Assembly (NCBI GenBank): GCA_028386065.3 | Contig: JAKUCV010002095.1 | Span: forward strand, 1 to 64,000 | Source of the DNA: Turnera subulata | Lineage: Eukaryota > Streptophyta > Magnoliopsida > Malpighiales > Passifloraceae | Length of the DNA stretch: 64,000 nucleotides | Direction: 5' to 3' | In this document: piece by piece, positions 44,250 through 56,168 of the stretch | Layout: each line of letters opens with the position of its first letter | Position numbering within the stretch: the first letter of the stretch is position 1 | Notes under the pieces: model-generated | Seen by the model: the letters and a program-made list of their open reading frames with translations, nothing else | Database searches by the model: none | Told to the model about the DNA's origin: nothing | Program-made: the position numbers and the translations under genes

Positions 44250-46640
44250 AAGCATAAAATTGGCACATATAAAGCAGCCTGAAGCTGGCACCAAGTTGAA
44301 ATTGGTTCATGGATTTATTGTTTGGCACGACCGGGTGGGTCATCCCGGATCAATAATGATGCGCAAAACTTTAGTTGGTCATTCATTAAAAAACCAGAAG
44401 TTTTTACAATCAATGAATTTCCACGTGTTTGTTTGCTGCGAAAAATTTTTTTTCGGCCTTCCTAAGATGAGGATAGGCTAGAATTACCAGCAAGTTTGAG
44501 AATAATTCAGAGACATGTACACGGACTAATAAATCCGCCATGTTAACCATCTAGGTAATTTTATTGTTTTAATCGATGCATCGGACTAGATGGTTTATTG
44601 TGTGCTTATTAGACGCAAGTTGGCATATTGCACGCTTATTATGATTAAGCCAATTGCGGGTACACATCCCTAATTATTTTATAAAGACTATATATCTTGA
44701 TAATACTGGTGTATCTCTTCAGTGGATGATGTATATTGTTGGAAATAATGGTTGAACATTCTGTAGCTTATGTTCACACCTAAAATGATCTGGGTGAATC
44801 GTTCATTAAATATTTCCAATTGATTGCAAGACTATTGCTAATGAGATATTACTGTTTTGAGAAAATGGTATTTTACATGCAGCAACACTTGTGTGCATCA
44901 AGCCAACAAGTTATCATAAGATCTCCCCATTTAAGTGGTTCATGGTCACGAACCTAGTATCTTCCATCTTCGGACCATTAGTTGTACAGTATATAATGCT
45001 CCACCACAGCATAGTAAAATTGGTCCTTAAAGAAGACTGGAAATATATGCTGTGTATGTTGGGTATGTTGGTTATTAATTTGATGAAAGAGGTTACCCAA
45101 CATAAGGGGGAGAAAATAAGCAGCTGGATTCAAGAATTTATTGAAATACATATCAATATCTACTTTGATACTCAAACGAATTTGTGTGAACCTGAAGTTT
45201 AAAAGATGATTCATTTGTAAAATATAAGTAAGTCAATTGCCAGACATATTTATTTGAGAAGTGTGACCATATATTATATACCAGCTGCAAATGCTCCTGC
45301 TCAAAATTGATGTTCCTGAAGAACAATTAAAGTATGCAAATGAATCTAAAGTACGTCAGAAGCGTAGAATATACTCGGTTCCAAAAAAAAAAATCTCAAT
45401 AAAGAAAAAGGAGCATAGAGATAAGATGGCCCCAGTGAGAAAATAAGACCTCCAGTAGAGGTTCACATTAAAAGTCCTCAAGAAGAGAAAAATCCTCCAG
45501 AAGAGGTTTCTGACACAATTGATAAAGTTCCAGAAGAAACACATGAAAATAATGAGATCTCGATTAATTATTCAGTGTCAGGAATAAGATGGAACCGACG
45601 TAAAATAACCGTCGACGGAATACTTGTTTTATTTATAAAATAACGCTAAATAAAATGAGGATCATGAACCTACATCTGTTGATGAATGTAGGCGCAGAAA
45701 TGATTGGCATAAAATAGAGAGACATAATTAAGGCTGTGTTAGACTCGCTTGTGAAGCGAGGAATTTTTCGAACCTGCAGTCCGTACAACAGTGGTATAAA
45801 ACCGGTCGATTATAAATGGGCGTTTGTGCGAAAAAAGGGGGAAATAGTGCACGGCTTGTCGCACAAAGCACGGCTTGACGCATGTCGCACAAGGTTTTGC
45901 TCAACGACCTAGTATTTAATTATGAGGAGATATACTCCCCTGTGGTGGATGCAATTATTTTAAGTGTTTGATAAGTCTGGCAATATATGAGAAATTAGAA
46001 ATGCATCTAATGGATGTGGTTACAGCCTATTTTTACGGATCCATAAGTTATGACATATGCATGAGAATCCCAGAAGGATTCAAGTTGCTTGAAGCAACTA
46101 ATTTCCGGGAATATACAAAATTAAGTTGATCTCCATAAAGTTTGAACCAATTTGGGTATTTATAATGATTCTTGTATATATGCTCTATGTATTTTATTTA
46201 ATTAGTTCATATGTGAATTAACTATTATCGTTGTTGATGATTAATGATTTAGATACTATTATTGTGACCTAAATATTATTGGAACTCCCGAAGAAGATTC
46301 CAAATGCCATGATATATACAAAATTTGAGAAGGAAAATTTTCAAAAAAGAATTAAACTGGTCCTGAAGTACCATATGGTCCTGAAGTACCATATAAAAGT
46401 GTAATTTATCTTGCTAGTAACATGAAGCCTGAAGCCTTGCCATAAACTTGTTAGCAAAATTTCTTTTTGTTCTAATTTTTTATAAAGCCTGAAGCTCTCC
46501 ATTATCCTGGGGTATAATGAACATGTAAATATTTTAACCTTGTGAGTCCAAGGAAAATATAGTTTATTTTTGCAGATGTAGATCATATATTTGAAGTGCA
46601 AAGCAGATATCTGAAGTATCATGGTAAGCGCGAAACGCTA
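44250..46640 (+). pseudogene. Decayed copia-2 pol
   Basis: The pre-integrase motif is HDRVGHPGSIMM (near 44328), followed by KTLVGHSLKNQ. Integrase C-terminal remnants are near 44950-45090. RT coding from 45730 gives a LDSLVKRGIF-like segment, DYKWAFVRKKG, and YSPVVDA near 45930, then GFKLLEA near 46080. The RNase H region is near 46570-46730. Stops and frameshifts interrupt it. The domain order is that of Ty1/copia. Confidence 0.7.
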
Positions 46641-46990
46641 CCAATAATGCAGAAGTTGTTGTTATACACGAAGCTAGTCGAGACTGTGCTTGGCTAAGTT
46701 CGAAGATGCTGCATACTCAAGATTCATATGGATAAGATAGCGAGGAAGTTGCTCCAACAATAAATTATGAAGATAATACTGTATACATTACAAATGTCAC
46801 CAAAGGTTGACAAAGGAGATTGGCATGTGATGACATCAGGAAATCAAGAGAGGCCAAAATGAGGGGGAGTAGAATACGCACAGCACTCTTTTTCCCTTCA
46901 CCAAGTTTTTATCCCACTGGGTTTTTCTTGGTAAGGTTTTTAATGAGGCAGTTCTCCCGAAGCGTATTCTACCCAATATACAATGACATT

Positions 46991-47000
46991 CAAAGGGGAG
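46991..47000 (+). other. Polypurine tract of copia-2
   Basis: CAAAGGGGAG immediately precedes the 3' LTR. Confidence 0.8.
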
Positions 47001-47176
47001 TGTTATAAAAAATGTGTGTGAATGTCGTTGTACCTAATCTATCCTCACCCCTCATCTTTGTTTCCTATATATTGTATACAACTACAATACAGAAATGGAT
47101 AAAAACTGGTTCAGAGCTCATCGTTTCTTCCTCTTCTCCCTTCCTCTTCTTCATTAACATGTCTCATTTCATAACA
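47001..47176 (+). repeat. 3' LTR of copia-2
   Basis: It is 176 bp, TGTTATAAAAAA to CATAACA, followed by the target duplication CATGT. Confidence 0.87.
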
Positions 47177-47181
47177 CATGT

Positions 47182-48600
47182 TATGTTATAGAAAAAATTA
47201 GTAATTTTTCTATTATAAAAGGAGGTAAATATTACAAATAGATGCTAATATAAGTGGATAGAAAAAAAAGATTATTAATTAATTATTCAAAATCTAGCTG
47301 GAATCTATATAAAGGTGATGAGAAAATTTAATAAATTATTTATCCTTGTATAATAATATTTTAAAGTTAATAACAAATTTTACGGTGTTAATAATTTTTG
47401 AAATATATAATCTACCTCTTACACCTACCTTCATCTCACACACTCTTTTAGTCACCTTTCTATTCGTAAGTTTCTTCTCTTTTTGCTGTTGGTTGTTGTC
47501 TCACCACTCTCCCTCTTCTGACCATCCCCTCTATCATCTCATGGTGCGACGCCTCCTCAGGTTCATCTTTTCGTTCTATATATTTTGTCTTGTTTACTTT
47601 CGTTTGTTGTTCTATGCTGCGTACCATTGATAGGTTTAGGGTGAGTTTGGAAAAGATGTGGAGAAAGAATGAAAATGAGGGGAATAAAAATGGAGAGAAT
47701 GTGACGTGGGGAGAAGAATGTTGTAATCTCTCAATTTGTTTGGAAAAAAAGAAGCAGGAGGAATGAAACTGAAGAGAAAATAATCAAATATATAATAATA
47801 AACTTATAATGTATAATTTTAATAATTAGAATGGTTAAAATTGTCATTGTGGCATTATTTTTACACCAAATTTACCATTCTCTCCAATTTGGAGAGATTG
47901 AAATTTTGTGGGCCTAAGAGAAACAGTTCTCCTCATTTTCTTTTCCCTCCGTCTTTCATTCTTCTCTCAAACAAGTGATTAATCATTCTCTCCCCTCACT
48001 TTCTCCTCACCCATTCATTCCTCCATATATTCTACTGTTCCCAAATTTAGCTTTAGTGATTTATTGTTTGATACATTAACCAAAGTGATTTTTTTTGGTT
48101 CTCATTTTTGTAATATGCGAATGTGGATGTGGTTGTGTGTAGTAATCTTGAAACTCAGTGTAGTTTTGTGCCAAGAATTGAGCCAACTTGTCTTGCTTTG
48201 CCTTGCATCAGTTGTGTAAAGATAGAGTACAAAATTAATGGAACTAGTTCGCTACCCGTGTGGTAAGTTTTGCTGGCTTTGTAGTTGTTTTTTTTTTCCC
48301 AATTGGTCTTTTAATTTAAACTTCGTTTTTCTGCCACCTAATAAAACACCTAAAAATTTAATTTGAATTTTAATGGGTATTTTCAAAAGCCTTTTTTATA
48401 GGAAATATTATGTGGTCTTTGTTTTTTTTAACATATAATAATTTTATTATTTAAAATTTAGTATGTACTATATTTAATTGTTTTTAAAATGTTGTAAAGA
48501 ATTCAAATACAATTTTTTAAAATAGTTTCCATGTTTAGCTTTTTCCATCATTAATTACATTACATTAAGAACATAGTGAGGTTGAGTTGGGGAAAACAAT
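47182..48600. other. Intergenic, AT-rich
   Basis: No gene was recognised. 47640-48050 contains GAGAGAATG-type words on the left and CATTCTCTCC-type words on the right, giving a weak foldback that could be an old MITE. Terminal repeats and flanking duplications were not clear. Confidence 0.45.
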
Positions 48601-51374
48601 TGTAACAGCCCGGGTAATTTTTAAGTTTTTACCGGTACCGTAATAATTTATTCTACAGTTATTTACCATAAAAATTAATCTTGGGTAATTAATTTATGGT
48701 AATTCGTGCATCGGATTCAAAAACCGAGCCTTGTCCCACGCTCGGGATTTTCTGCGGATTTTTCGGACCGAGTTGGAATTTTTCGGGTCCAGGAATCTTC
48801 AGAAAAGTCGGGATTAACCCCGAGTTATCGGGCCGGAAATAAAGTCAAGGGGGATACATTAGTTATTTTCTGGTCCGGACAGAACCCGCTTCACATGCTG
48901 CACAGTGTTGCAGCAGCCGCCACCACTATGCAGCATGTGAATGAACCCGTGAAGTGTCAGTACCCTGCCCGTGCCTAGCCTTTGTCCTGCACTGCATGTC
49001 TTGGTTCTTTTCTCTGCCTTTCTTTTCCTCTTCCTCCTGCCTACAACACCCAACCGCCATTTTTCCTTGTTCACCTGCAAAACCCACAAACCACCTATTG
49101 CAAACCTTCACCACCTGCAATAAGAAGGAAAAAAAAAGAAACAACAATAACACACACCAAAATAGCACAAAACGCCACCGTTTTCCCCCTCCTCCCTTCT
49201 TTTTCTTTTCCTTCTTCTTCCCCCGTGAAACCCACTCGCAGCCGCCACTACCAAGACACACGCCGGTGGCCGCCTCCACCCGAGATCACAATCACCACCC
49301 CCTGCCTATCCTTCCTCCTTCCCTCGTCGTCCTTCTCCTTCTTCCGCCATTGTTGAGCCGCCGCCGTCGCCTTGGAGCTCGCCCCTCCTCCTGCCGCGGT
49401 GTCGCGCCGCCTTTGCTTGACTGCCAACCTCACCCCCGTCGCCTTCCGCCTGCAGTTGCCTCCTCGCGTCGCTCGTCCCGCCCGTCGCCTCGCATCGCCG
49501 GCCGTCTGCACCAAGGTGAGCCCGTGAGTGTGGGAGACCCGGATGAGCGGGTTAAGGTCGGGGTTATCCGACTGGGTTGCGGGTGGTGGGCTGGAGTATG
49601 TGGGCTGGGTGTGTTGTGGGCTAAATGGAATATGGGTTGCTGGGTTGATGTTGGGTCGGACCGTGGGCTATGTTCTGGGCGGACTCTGGGCCTGCACGTG
49701 GGCCTGCTCTTGGGCTCCTGTTTGGGGCCTGGGCTTGGCACTGTGCATGGCCTGATCTGGCACTGTTTAGGCCCAGTCCGAAATTAAAAAAAATAAAATG
49801 GAAATAAAATTAAATCTGGAAAAAAATATAACTCTGGAAAAATAAAATATAATTTATGGAAACAATATTTTGGGAAAAATTTGGGGAATAATATTGTGGA
49901 AAAAACGATTTTTAGGAAAAGTATATTATATATAGTAAATAATAATTATTTTGAGGAATAATTTTGGAAAGGCTATTATCAAGGTAATAAGATACCGGAA
50001 TAATATCCGGGTATAGGTATAGGTATAAGTATAGTATTATCTTAGACACTGAAAATAAATGGTGAATTATGACGATAATAGAAATTAACCCGGGGAAGGA
50101 CCGAGACGAGATAGTATTTATTTTTTGGTATACAGTAGTAGCATGACATTTGCATATCACTTATATGTGCATATTATTTGTTTGATATAGGAGTTGATAA
50201 TGAGTAAATACCTGAGGAACCGGACTTGGAGTCTGTGGGGCATTTCCAAACTTGATAGTCGGCTAAGGTGAGGATGGATAACCCTTGATATGTGCCCGTA
50301 ATGCTGTGTGTATCTTTGTTGTTTGATTGAACTGCTGGAATGATTATCGACTGTTACTTGATTGATGTGGAATTATTGATGCTGTTATTGGATTGTGTTA
50401 GACTTGTGTATATTGTGTTGGAAATAATGTTGAGCTGTTAATTTTGAATAATTTGTGTCATGAGATTGAGATAAGAGATTGAGTATGTGGATTAATCTGA
50501 GATAATAGAAAATTGGATAATTGATGAAAGAGTAATGGATTTGGACTGGAATTTGAGATGTTGATTTAATTGTCACGTGGAAAGTAGTGGTACGACTAGA
50601 TGGTTAGAGGCTAGTTCTGTGGTGTCATGGCCGGTTTGGTTGGTTGTTGGGGATGTTGATCCCGGATGATGTTGTTATTGGGATGTTGATCCCGGATTTG
50701 TTGATATTGGGATGTTGATCCCGGATTTTTGATATTGGGATGTTGATCCCGGATTGTGATTTGGCCTGGCATCCGGAATTAGTTGATAACCAGGTACGAC
50801 CGTAGCTTGTCCAGTGAAGGGGCCCGGAAGATAAAATTGGTAATAATAATAATAAGCATCCTTTTGGTTTTGGCTCAGTTGTAGATAGTAGTATCTTTGT
50901 GTTGTGATTGTCTGTGTTTACTTCGAAAGCATTATGGTTGATTATATATCTCTGTTTATCCTTCGTCGGTGAGCACTTCGGACTCACCCCTCGCCTGCGG
51001 GGTTTCATCCCGTAGGTTTAGTTGCTTCGTAGTTCAGGTACGACGTTCGATGGCTGCTGCTTTCTTCTCCACCTGACTCCGGATCCATACCTCTGTTACA
51101 TGTGCATTTAAGTCTTCCGCTGCTGTGCAATATTTGTTGCTGTGTTGCTGCTATCCTTTATTGCTTTGATGTTGTCTATTTGGATTAAGCTGCTGTTGTT
51201 GAGTGGATTGAATATTGGTCCCCGAGTACGGGAGACAAATGTATTATATTCAGTGAGCTGTTGTATTCGATTTACTGTGTAGTATTTTACTGCGATGTAC
51301 TCCCTGAGCTGTTAATAAGAATAGTTCCAGCACGTGTTTACTGTGATCGGTAAATACGGTTCGGGACTCTTCAG
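48601..51374 (+). repeat. 5' LTR of the Tekay-type element
   Basis: It is 2774 bp. It contains a GC-rich exon-like part (about 49180-49515), a donor AAG|GTGAGC at 49515/49516, a candidate acceptor GATATAG at 50190, four or five GGGATGTTGATCCCGGAT repeats (50650-50760) and the terminal GAGCACTTCGG region. It lacks a segment of 25-30 bases found near 56953 in the 3' LTR. Confidence 0.9.
50650..50757 (+). repeat. GGGATGTTGATCCCGGAT short tandem repeats in the LTR
   Basis: Four to five units of about 27-29 bp share GGGATGTTGATCCCGGAT. GGGAT and ATCCC make each unit a small hairpin. The 3' LTR has the same array at 58226-58328, and the minus-oriented LTR at 35150-35235 has it as ATAGACATCCCAA units. 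Confidence 0.8.
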
Positions 51375-51377
51375 TTT

Positions 51378-51389
51378 GGTAGCGGAGCA
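51378..51389 (+). promoter_or_regulatory. Primer-binding site of the Tekay-type element
   Basis: TGGTAGCGGAGC begins 4 bases after the 5' LTR. It differs from the initiator-Met tRNA complement TGGTATCAGAGC at three central bases. The same 12-mer is used by the Gag-only element and the TRIMs. Confidence 0.7.
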
Positions 51390-51500
51390 GACAGTAGGTC
51401 ATTAGGGACATAACTGTGGTTGTGTGGTTGTTTGTTTGTGCATAAGATTTGTCACGACATGATATGACATGCATACATATACATTCTCATATAGGTACGA

Positions 51501-53480
51501 ATGGATCCGGTTGGAGGGAATCAGTATGCTGGAGGTCACCTAGATGACGATCAGGTATCGGTGGATCAACCGCAGCAAGTTGCGGGAGGTCCGGAACACC
51601 TTCTGAATATTCCGTTGGGAGACCCTACGCAGATGCTGAACGTGGTAACCCAGATTCTGCGGAGGCAAGAAGTCAGGGATGCACGTATCGATGCTGTGGG
51701 AGCCCGGGAACAGGAAAACCAGGGACCAGTTGAGGATCCAGTGTATATGAAGCTGGAGAAGCTTGGGGCCGAGATCTTCACCGGTGTCACTTCACCACAG
51801 GATGCTGACCAGTGGCTTAGACAGATGAACAGGGTTATGCTGAAGCTGACATATAGGAATGACAAGTGGGCCAGATATGCCACTGCCATGTTCCGAGGAG
51901 ATGCCGTTGATTCGTGGGAGTTTACCACTAGGGACATGCTGACACCTATCACTATGCCGTGGAACCAGTTCATGGAGATGTTCCGAAGGAAGTTTGTTTC
52001 TGAGGCAAACCAGGACCAGCTGAGACGAGAGTTTCTGGGACTACAACAGGGACTAGATCAGATGGTCAATGATTATAAGATCAAGTTTAACCGCCTGTCC
52101 ATCTATGCTAGTGAGTTTGTAGCTACTTTGGAGGCCAGATGTAAACGTTTTTGGGATGGTCTTCGATCTGGCATCCAGACAGTTATGGGGTGCAAGGTCT
52201 ATGAGACTTATCAGGACATGCTGACAGATGCCCTGAAAGCAGAGATTATCTGGCTGCGCAATAAGAGGGAGCAACAAGAGATCCGTAAGAGGCATGCTGC
52301 ACAGAGTTCTAGGGGACAGAACAAGAGGTTCCAGACACCAGTAAACCGGTCAGGATATGGACATAGCCGATTCATGCTAGGGAGTCAGGGACGTGGATGG
52401 AACAATAACAACTACAACAACCGAGGCAGTTTTTGGACTCAGTCTGGAGGGACTTCTTCTTGGAATGCTCGCTCGAAACCCCCTCTGTCTCAGGTGAGGT
52501 GCTATGAGTGTAATGAAGTTGGGCACTACCGATATGCTTGTCCCAAGTTGGGAAGATCTGGAGGTACGACACCTATTCAGATAGTGCAAGCTTCAGTTGC
52601 TAGTGTACCTAGTGGTTCTGGAGTTGGCCGAGGCCGAGGACGTGGAACTGTTCCTGCTAGGACCCAGTCAGCCATGAATCAGAGTGCAGCAGTGCCGAGA
52701 GCATTTGTGATCACCGCTGATGAGGATCCAGAGAATGCCGATGTCATAGTAGGTACTTTTACAGTCTTTGGTAGTACTGCTTATACTTTGATTGATCCTG
52801 GTGCTACGCATTTGTTTGTTGCACAAAGCTTTGCAATACTACATAACTGTACGGGAGAGAGTTTAACTTGTTCGATGAGGGTTAGATTACCTGCGGGTAT
52901 AGTGGTCAGATTAACCCATGTGTGCAGAGACGTTTCGCTTTCATACGATAGCAAGGTTTTTCTTGCACGGTTGATTGTGATGAACATGGGAGGTTTCGAC
53001 ATCATCTTGGGGATGGATTGGTTGTCCAAGTACAGCGCTATGGTGAACTGTCGAACCAAGGAAGTGCTGTTGACTTCCGATGGTGGACATAAGGTTTTGT
53101 TGACAGGTATTGGGAGAGATGCTACTACATGTAGTATCTCTGCTAACCAAGATATTGGGATGAAGCCTTTGAGTCCAGACGCTTTGTTGACCCATGTTAA
53201 GGGTGAAGAAGTTCAGACTCTGGTTTTGGGGGACATCATAGTTGTGAGGGAGTTTCCAAATGTGTTTCCAGAAGATCTGCCAGGATTGCCACCTGACAGG
53301 GAAGTCGAGTACACCATCGATTTGATGCCGGGAGTGACGCCTATCTCGATGGCACCATATCGGATGGCACCGACAGAACTCCAAGAGTTGAAGAAGCAGT
53401 TGGATGAGCTGCTCAAGAAGGGTTTCATCAGACCTAGTACATCACCTTGGGGATCACCAGTCCTCTTCGTGAAGAAGAAA
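51501..53480 (+). CDS. Gag-protease part of the Tekay polyprotein
   Basis: The frame starts MDPVGGNQYAGGHLDDDQVS. Residues 80-250 form the Retrotransposon_gag domain (DADQWLRQMNRVMLKL, FMEMFRRKFVSEANQDQLRR). A CCHC zinc knuckle CYECNEVGHYRYAC starts at residue 334. A basic Gly-Arg stretch follows. The retropepsin region has LIDPGATHLFV at residues 430-440, where proline replaces the usual Ser or Thr after the catalytic Asp. IILGMDWLSKYSA is the conserved second protease motif. The start of RT (IDLMPGVTPISMAPYRMAPT) follows in frame. The protein would assemble capsids and mature the polyprotein. The reading frame is lost at about 53481 by a one-base deletion. Confidence 0.85.
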
Positions 53481-56133
53481 ATGGCAGTTTGGGGATGTGT
53501 GTGGACTACCGACAGCTGAACAAAGTGACAGTGAAGAACAAGTACCCGCTTCCCAGGATTGATGACCTCTTTGATCAGCTACAGGGAGCTACTGTATTTT
53601 CCAAGATAGATCTTCGATCTAGCTATCATCAGTCAAGATTGCAGAGAATGACATACCGAAGACGGCCTTTCGTACTCGGTATGGGCATTTTGAGTTCACA
53701 GTGGTTCCTTCTGGTTTGACCAATGCACCTGCAGTTTTCATGTGCTTGATGCACTTGGTCTTGAACGAGTTCTTGGACAAGTTCGTGGTAGTTTTTATCG
53801 ACGACATTTTGATATACTCCAAGAGCAGGGAAGAACATGAGGAGCATCTGAGGGTAGTACTACAGAGGCTGCGAGAGAAAGAGTTGTATGCCAAGTTCAG
53901 TAAGTGCGAGTTCTGGCTTGAGGAAGTTGCATTCCTTGGACATCTTGTGTCCGGGGATGGAATTAAGGTTGACCCTGCTAAAGTGAAAGCTGTTCTGGAG
54001 TGGGAGGCGCCCAAGACGGTACCTGAAGTTAGGAGTTTTCTTGGCCTTGCAGGATATTACAGGAGATTCATTGAGGGTTTTTCCTTGATAGTCAGTCCTA
54101 TGACCAAGCTATTGAGGAAAGATCAAGCCTTTGTGAGGAGTGATGCCTGCCAGAAGAGTTTTGATGAACTGAAGAAGAAGTTGACATCAGCACCAGTCGT
54201 GACAGTACCTAAGCCAAGGGTGGAGTACGTGTTGTTTTGTGATGCTTCAGGTCTTGGTTTGGGAGCAGTTCTGATACAAGAAGGCCGAGTGATTGCTTAT
54301 GCTTCGAGACAGTTGAGACCACATGAGAAGAACTACCCGACACATGATTTGGAGATGGCCTTAGTGATCCTTGCTTTGAAGATTTGGCGACATAATCTGT
54401 TTGGAGAGAGATGCAGGATCTTCACAGATCATAAGAGTCTCAAATACATCATGACTCAGAAGGAACTTAACCTGCGACAACGACGTTGGGTTGAGTTGCT
54501 GAATGATTATGATTGTACTATTGAGTACCACCCTGGAAAAGCTAATGTTGTATCAGATGCCTTGAGCCGGAGACAACCAGAAGATGCTTCCACGACCTAC
54601 TCGATGTCCTCACTCATCGAGTTAAGGAAGATGGGAGTTGATCTGTCAGTGGACGAGACATGAGCCTTGTTGACCCATATTGAAGTCAAGTCTAACCTGA
54701 GAGGCTGGATTGTGGAACTACAAGAAGGAGATCCCGACTTGATCAAGCTGAAGGAAGTAGTCCGTAGTGGGAAAGAAGACAAGTTTCGCATAGCTGAGAA
54801 TAGTGCATTGATGCTGGGGAAACGTCTATGTGTACCCAGTGTCGGTGACCTACGCAGTCAGATTTTGGAAGAAGGGCATATGACGCCGTATGCTATGCAT
54901 CCCGGAAGCACCAAGATGTACCAGAATTTGAGGAGTCATTTCTGATGGCCACGTATAAAGAAAGATGTAGCCGAGTATGTGGCTAAGTGTACCACTTGTC
55001 AGCAAGTGAAAGCCGAGCATCAGGCTCCAGCAGGAAAGATGAGATCGTTGGCAGTGCCGGAGTGGAAGTGGGAGATGATCACCATGGATTTTGTGGTTGG
55101 ATTACCGTTGACCCGGAGACAACATGATTCCATCTAGGTTATCGTTGACCGACTTACAAAATCAGCTCATTTCCTCCCCATTCGACAGACAGATACTTTG
55201 GATAAGTTGGCAAAACAGTATGTTGCAGAGATTGTGAGACTTCATGGGATTCCTAAGTCCATAGTCTCAGACAGAGATCCGAGATTCACATCACAGTTTT
55301 GGAAGAGTCTGCAAGCAGCTTTGGGAACGAAGCTGAGTTTCAGCACTGCATTTCTTCCTCAGAGTGACGGACAGTCAGAGAGGACTATTCAGACACTGGA
55401 GGACATGTTAAGGGCTTGTGCTCTTAATTTTAGTGGGAGCTGGGATCAGTATTTGTCTTTAGCGGAGTTCGACTACAACAACAGTTTCCATTCCAGCATT
55501 GGCATGCCACCGTTTGAAGCTCTTTACGGACGGAAATGCCGATGTCCAGTATGTTGGGATGAAGAAGGTTTTCGTTTGATTGTGGGACCAGATTTGGTTA
55601 AGCAGACAATTGACAAGATTCAGGTAGTTAAGTAGAGTGTGAGAGCAGCACAGGACCGACAGAAGAGTTATGGTGATAAGCATCATCGTGAGATGGAGTA
55701 CCAAGTGGGAGAAAGAGTTTTCCTCCGAGTTGCACCTTGGAAGGGTGTTATCAGATTCGGGAAAAGAGGGAAGCTGAGTCCCAGGTACATCGGACCATAT
55801 GAGATTGTGGAAAGGGTTGGACCCTTGGCGTACAGACTATCCTTACCAGAGGAGTTGTCCCGGATTCATTATGTGTTTCATGTTTCCATGTTGAGGAGGT
55901 ACAGATCTGATCCGAGTCATATGGTTACTACAACAGATGTTGAGGTCGCAGAGGATCTTACATACACAGAATTGACGGAGCAGATCCTTGCCCGAGAAGT
56001 CAGACAGTTGAGGAACCGAGTCATTCCGATGGTAAAAGTCAAATGGAGCAAGCACTCTGCGAACGAGTCCACGTGGGAAGTTGAGGAGCACATGCGCTTT
56101 CAGTATCCGCACCTGTTTACAGCACCGGAGTGA
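53481..56133 (+). pseudogene. Tekay pol: RT, RNase H, integrase, chromodomain (broken)
   Basis: RT motifs are [34 protein letters not shown] and the active-site FIDDILIYS at 53794. RNase H has [15 protein letters not shown] and TDHKSLKYI. Integrase has the zinc-binding H and C residues (HMTPYAMHPG, CTTCQQVK), then DDE residues in MDFVVGLP, SDRDPRFTSQFW and SDGQSERTIQTLED. GPYEIVERVGPLAYRL is the GPY/F module. The chromodomain is near the end (VRQLRNRVIPMVKVKWSKHS, STWEVEEHM). Breaks seen: one-base deletions near 53481 and 53630, and stops at 54661, 54943, 55135 and 55633. Otherwise the coding is nearly complete, so decay is recent. Confidence 0.9.
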
Positions 56134-56153
56134 ATTTCGGGGACGAAATTCTT

Positions 56154-56168
56154 TTAAGGTGGGTAGGC
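56154..56168 (+). other. Polypurine tract region of the Tekay element
   Basis: The purine-rich AAGGTGGGTAGGC directly precedes the 3' LTR at 56169. It begins about 20 bases after the pol stop codon. Confidence 0.6.

Larger units (their letters stand above)
41062..47176 (+). mobile_element. Ty1/copia element copia-2 with intact ends
   Basis: The LTRs are 41062-41228 and 47001-47176, beginning TGTTATAAAAAA and ending TTCATAACA. The element is flanked by a perfect CATGT duplication (41057-41061 and 47177-47181). A primer site (GCTATCAGCACG) follows the 5' LTR and a polypurine tract (AAAGGGGAG) precedes the 3' LTR. The interior is a closer-to-consensus relative of copia-1 but its polyprotein is broken. 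A minus-strand ORF with its own promoter lies inside it at 43317-44036. Confidence 0.85.

Noticed and set aside
47640..48050. MITE with GAGAGAATG/CATTCTCTCC foldback
   Set aside because: Terminal repeats and target duplications could not be fixed, so it is mentioned only in the intergenic entry.
48954..49787. 277-codon open frame in the Tekay 5' LTR
   Set aside because: Pro/Ser/Arg low-complexity coding in the LTR. The 3' LTR copy (56539-57162) is shorter and shifts frame, so there is no selection on the protein.
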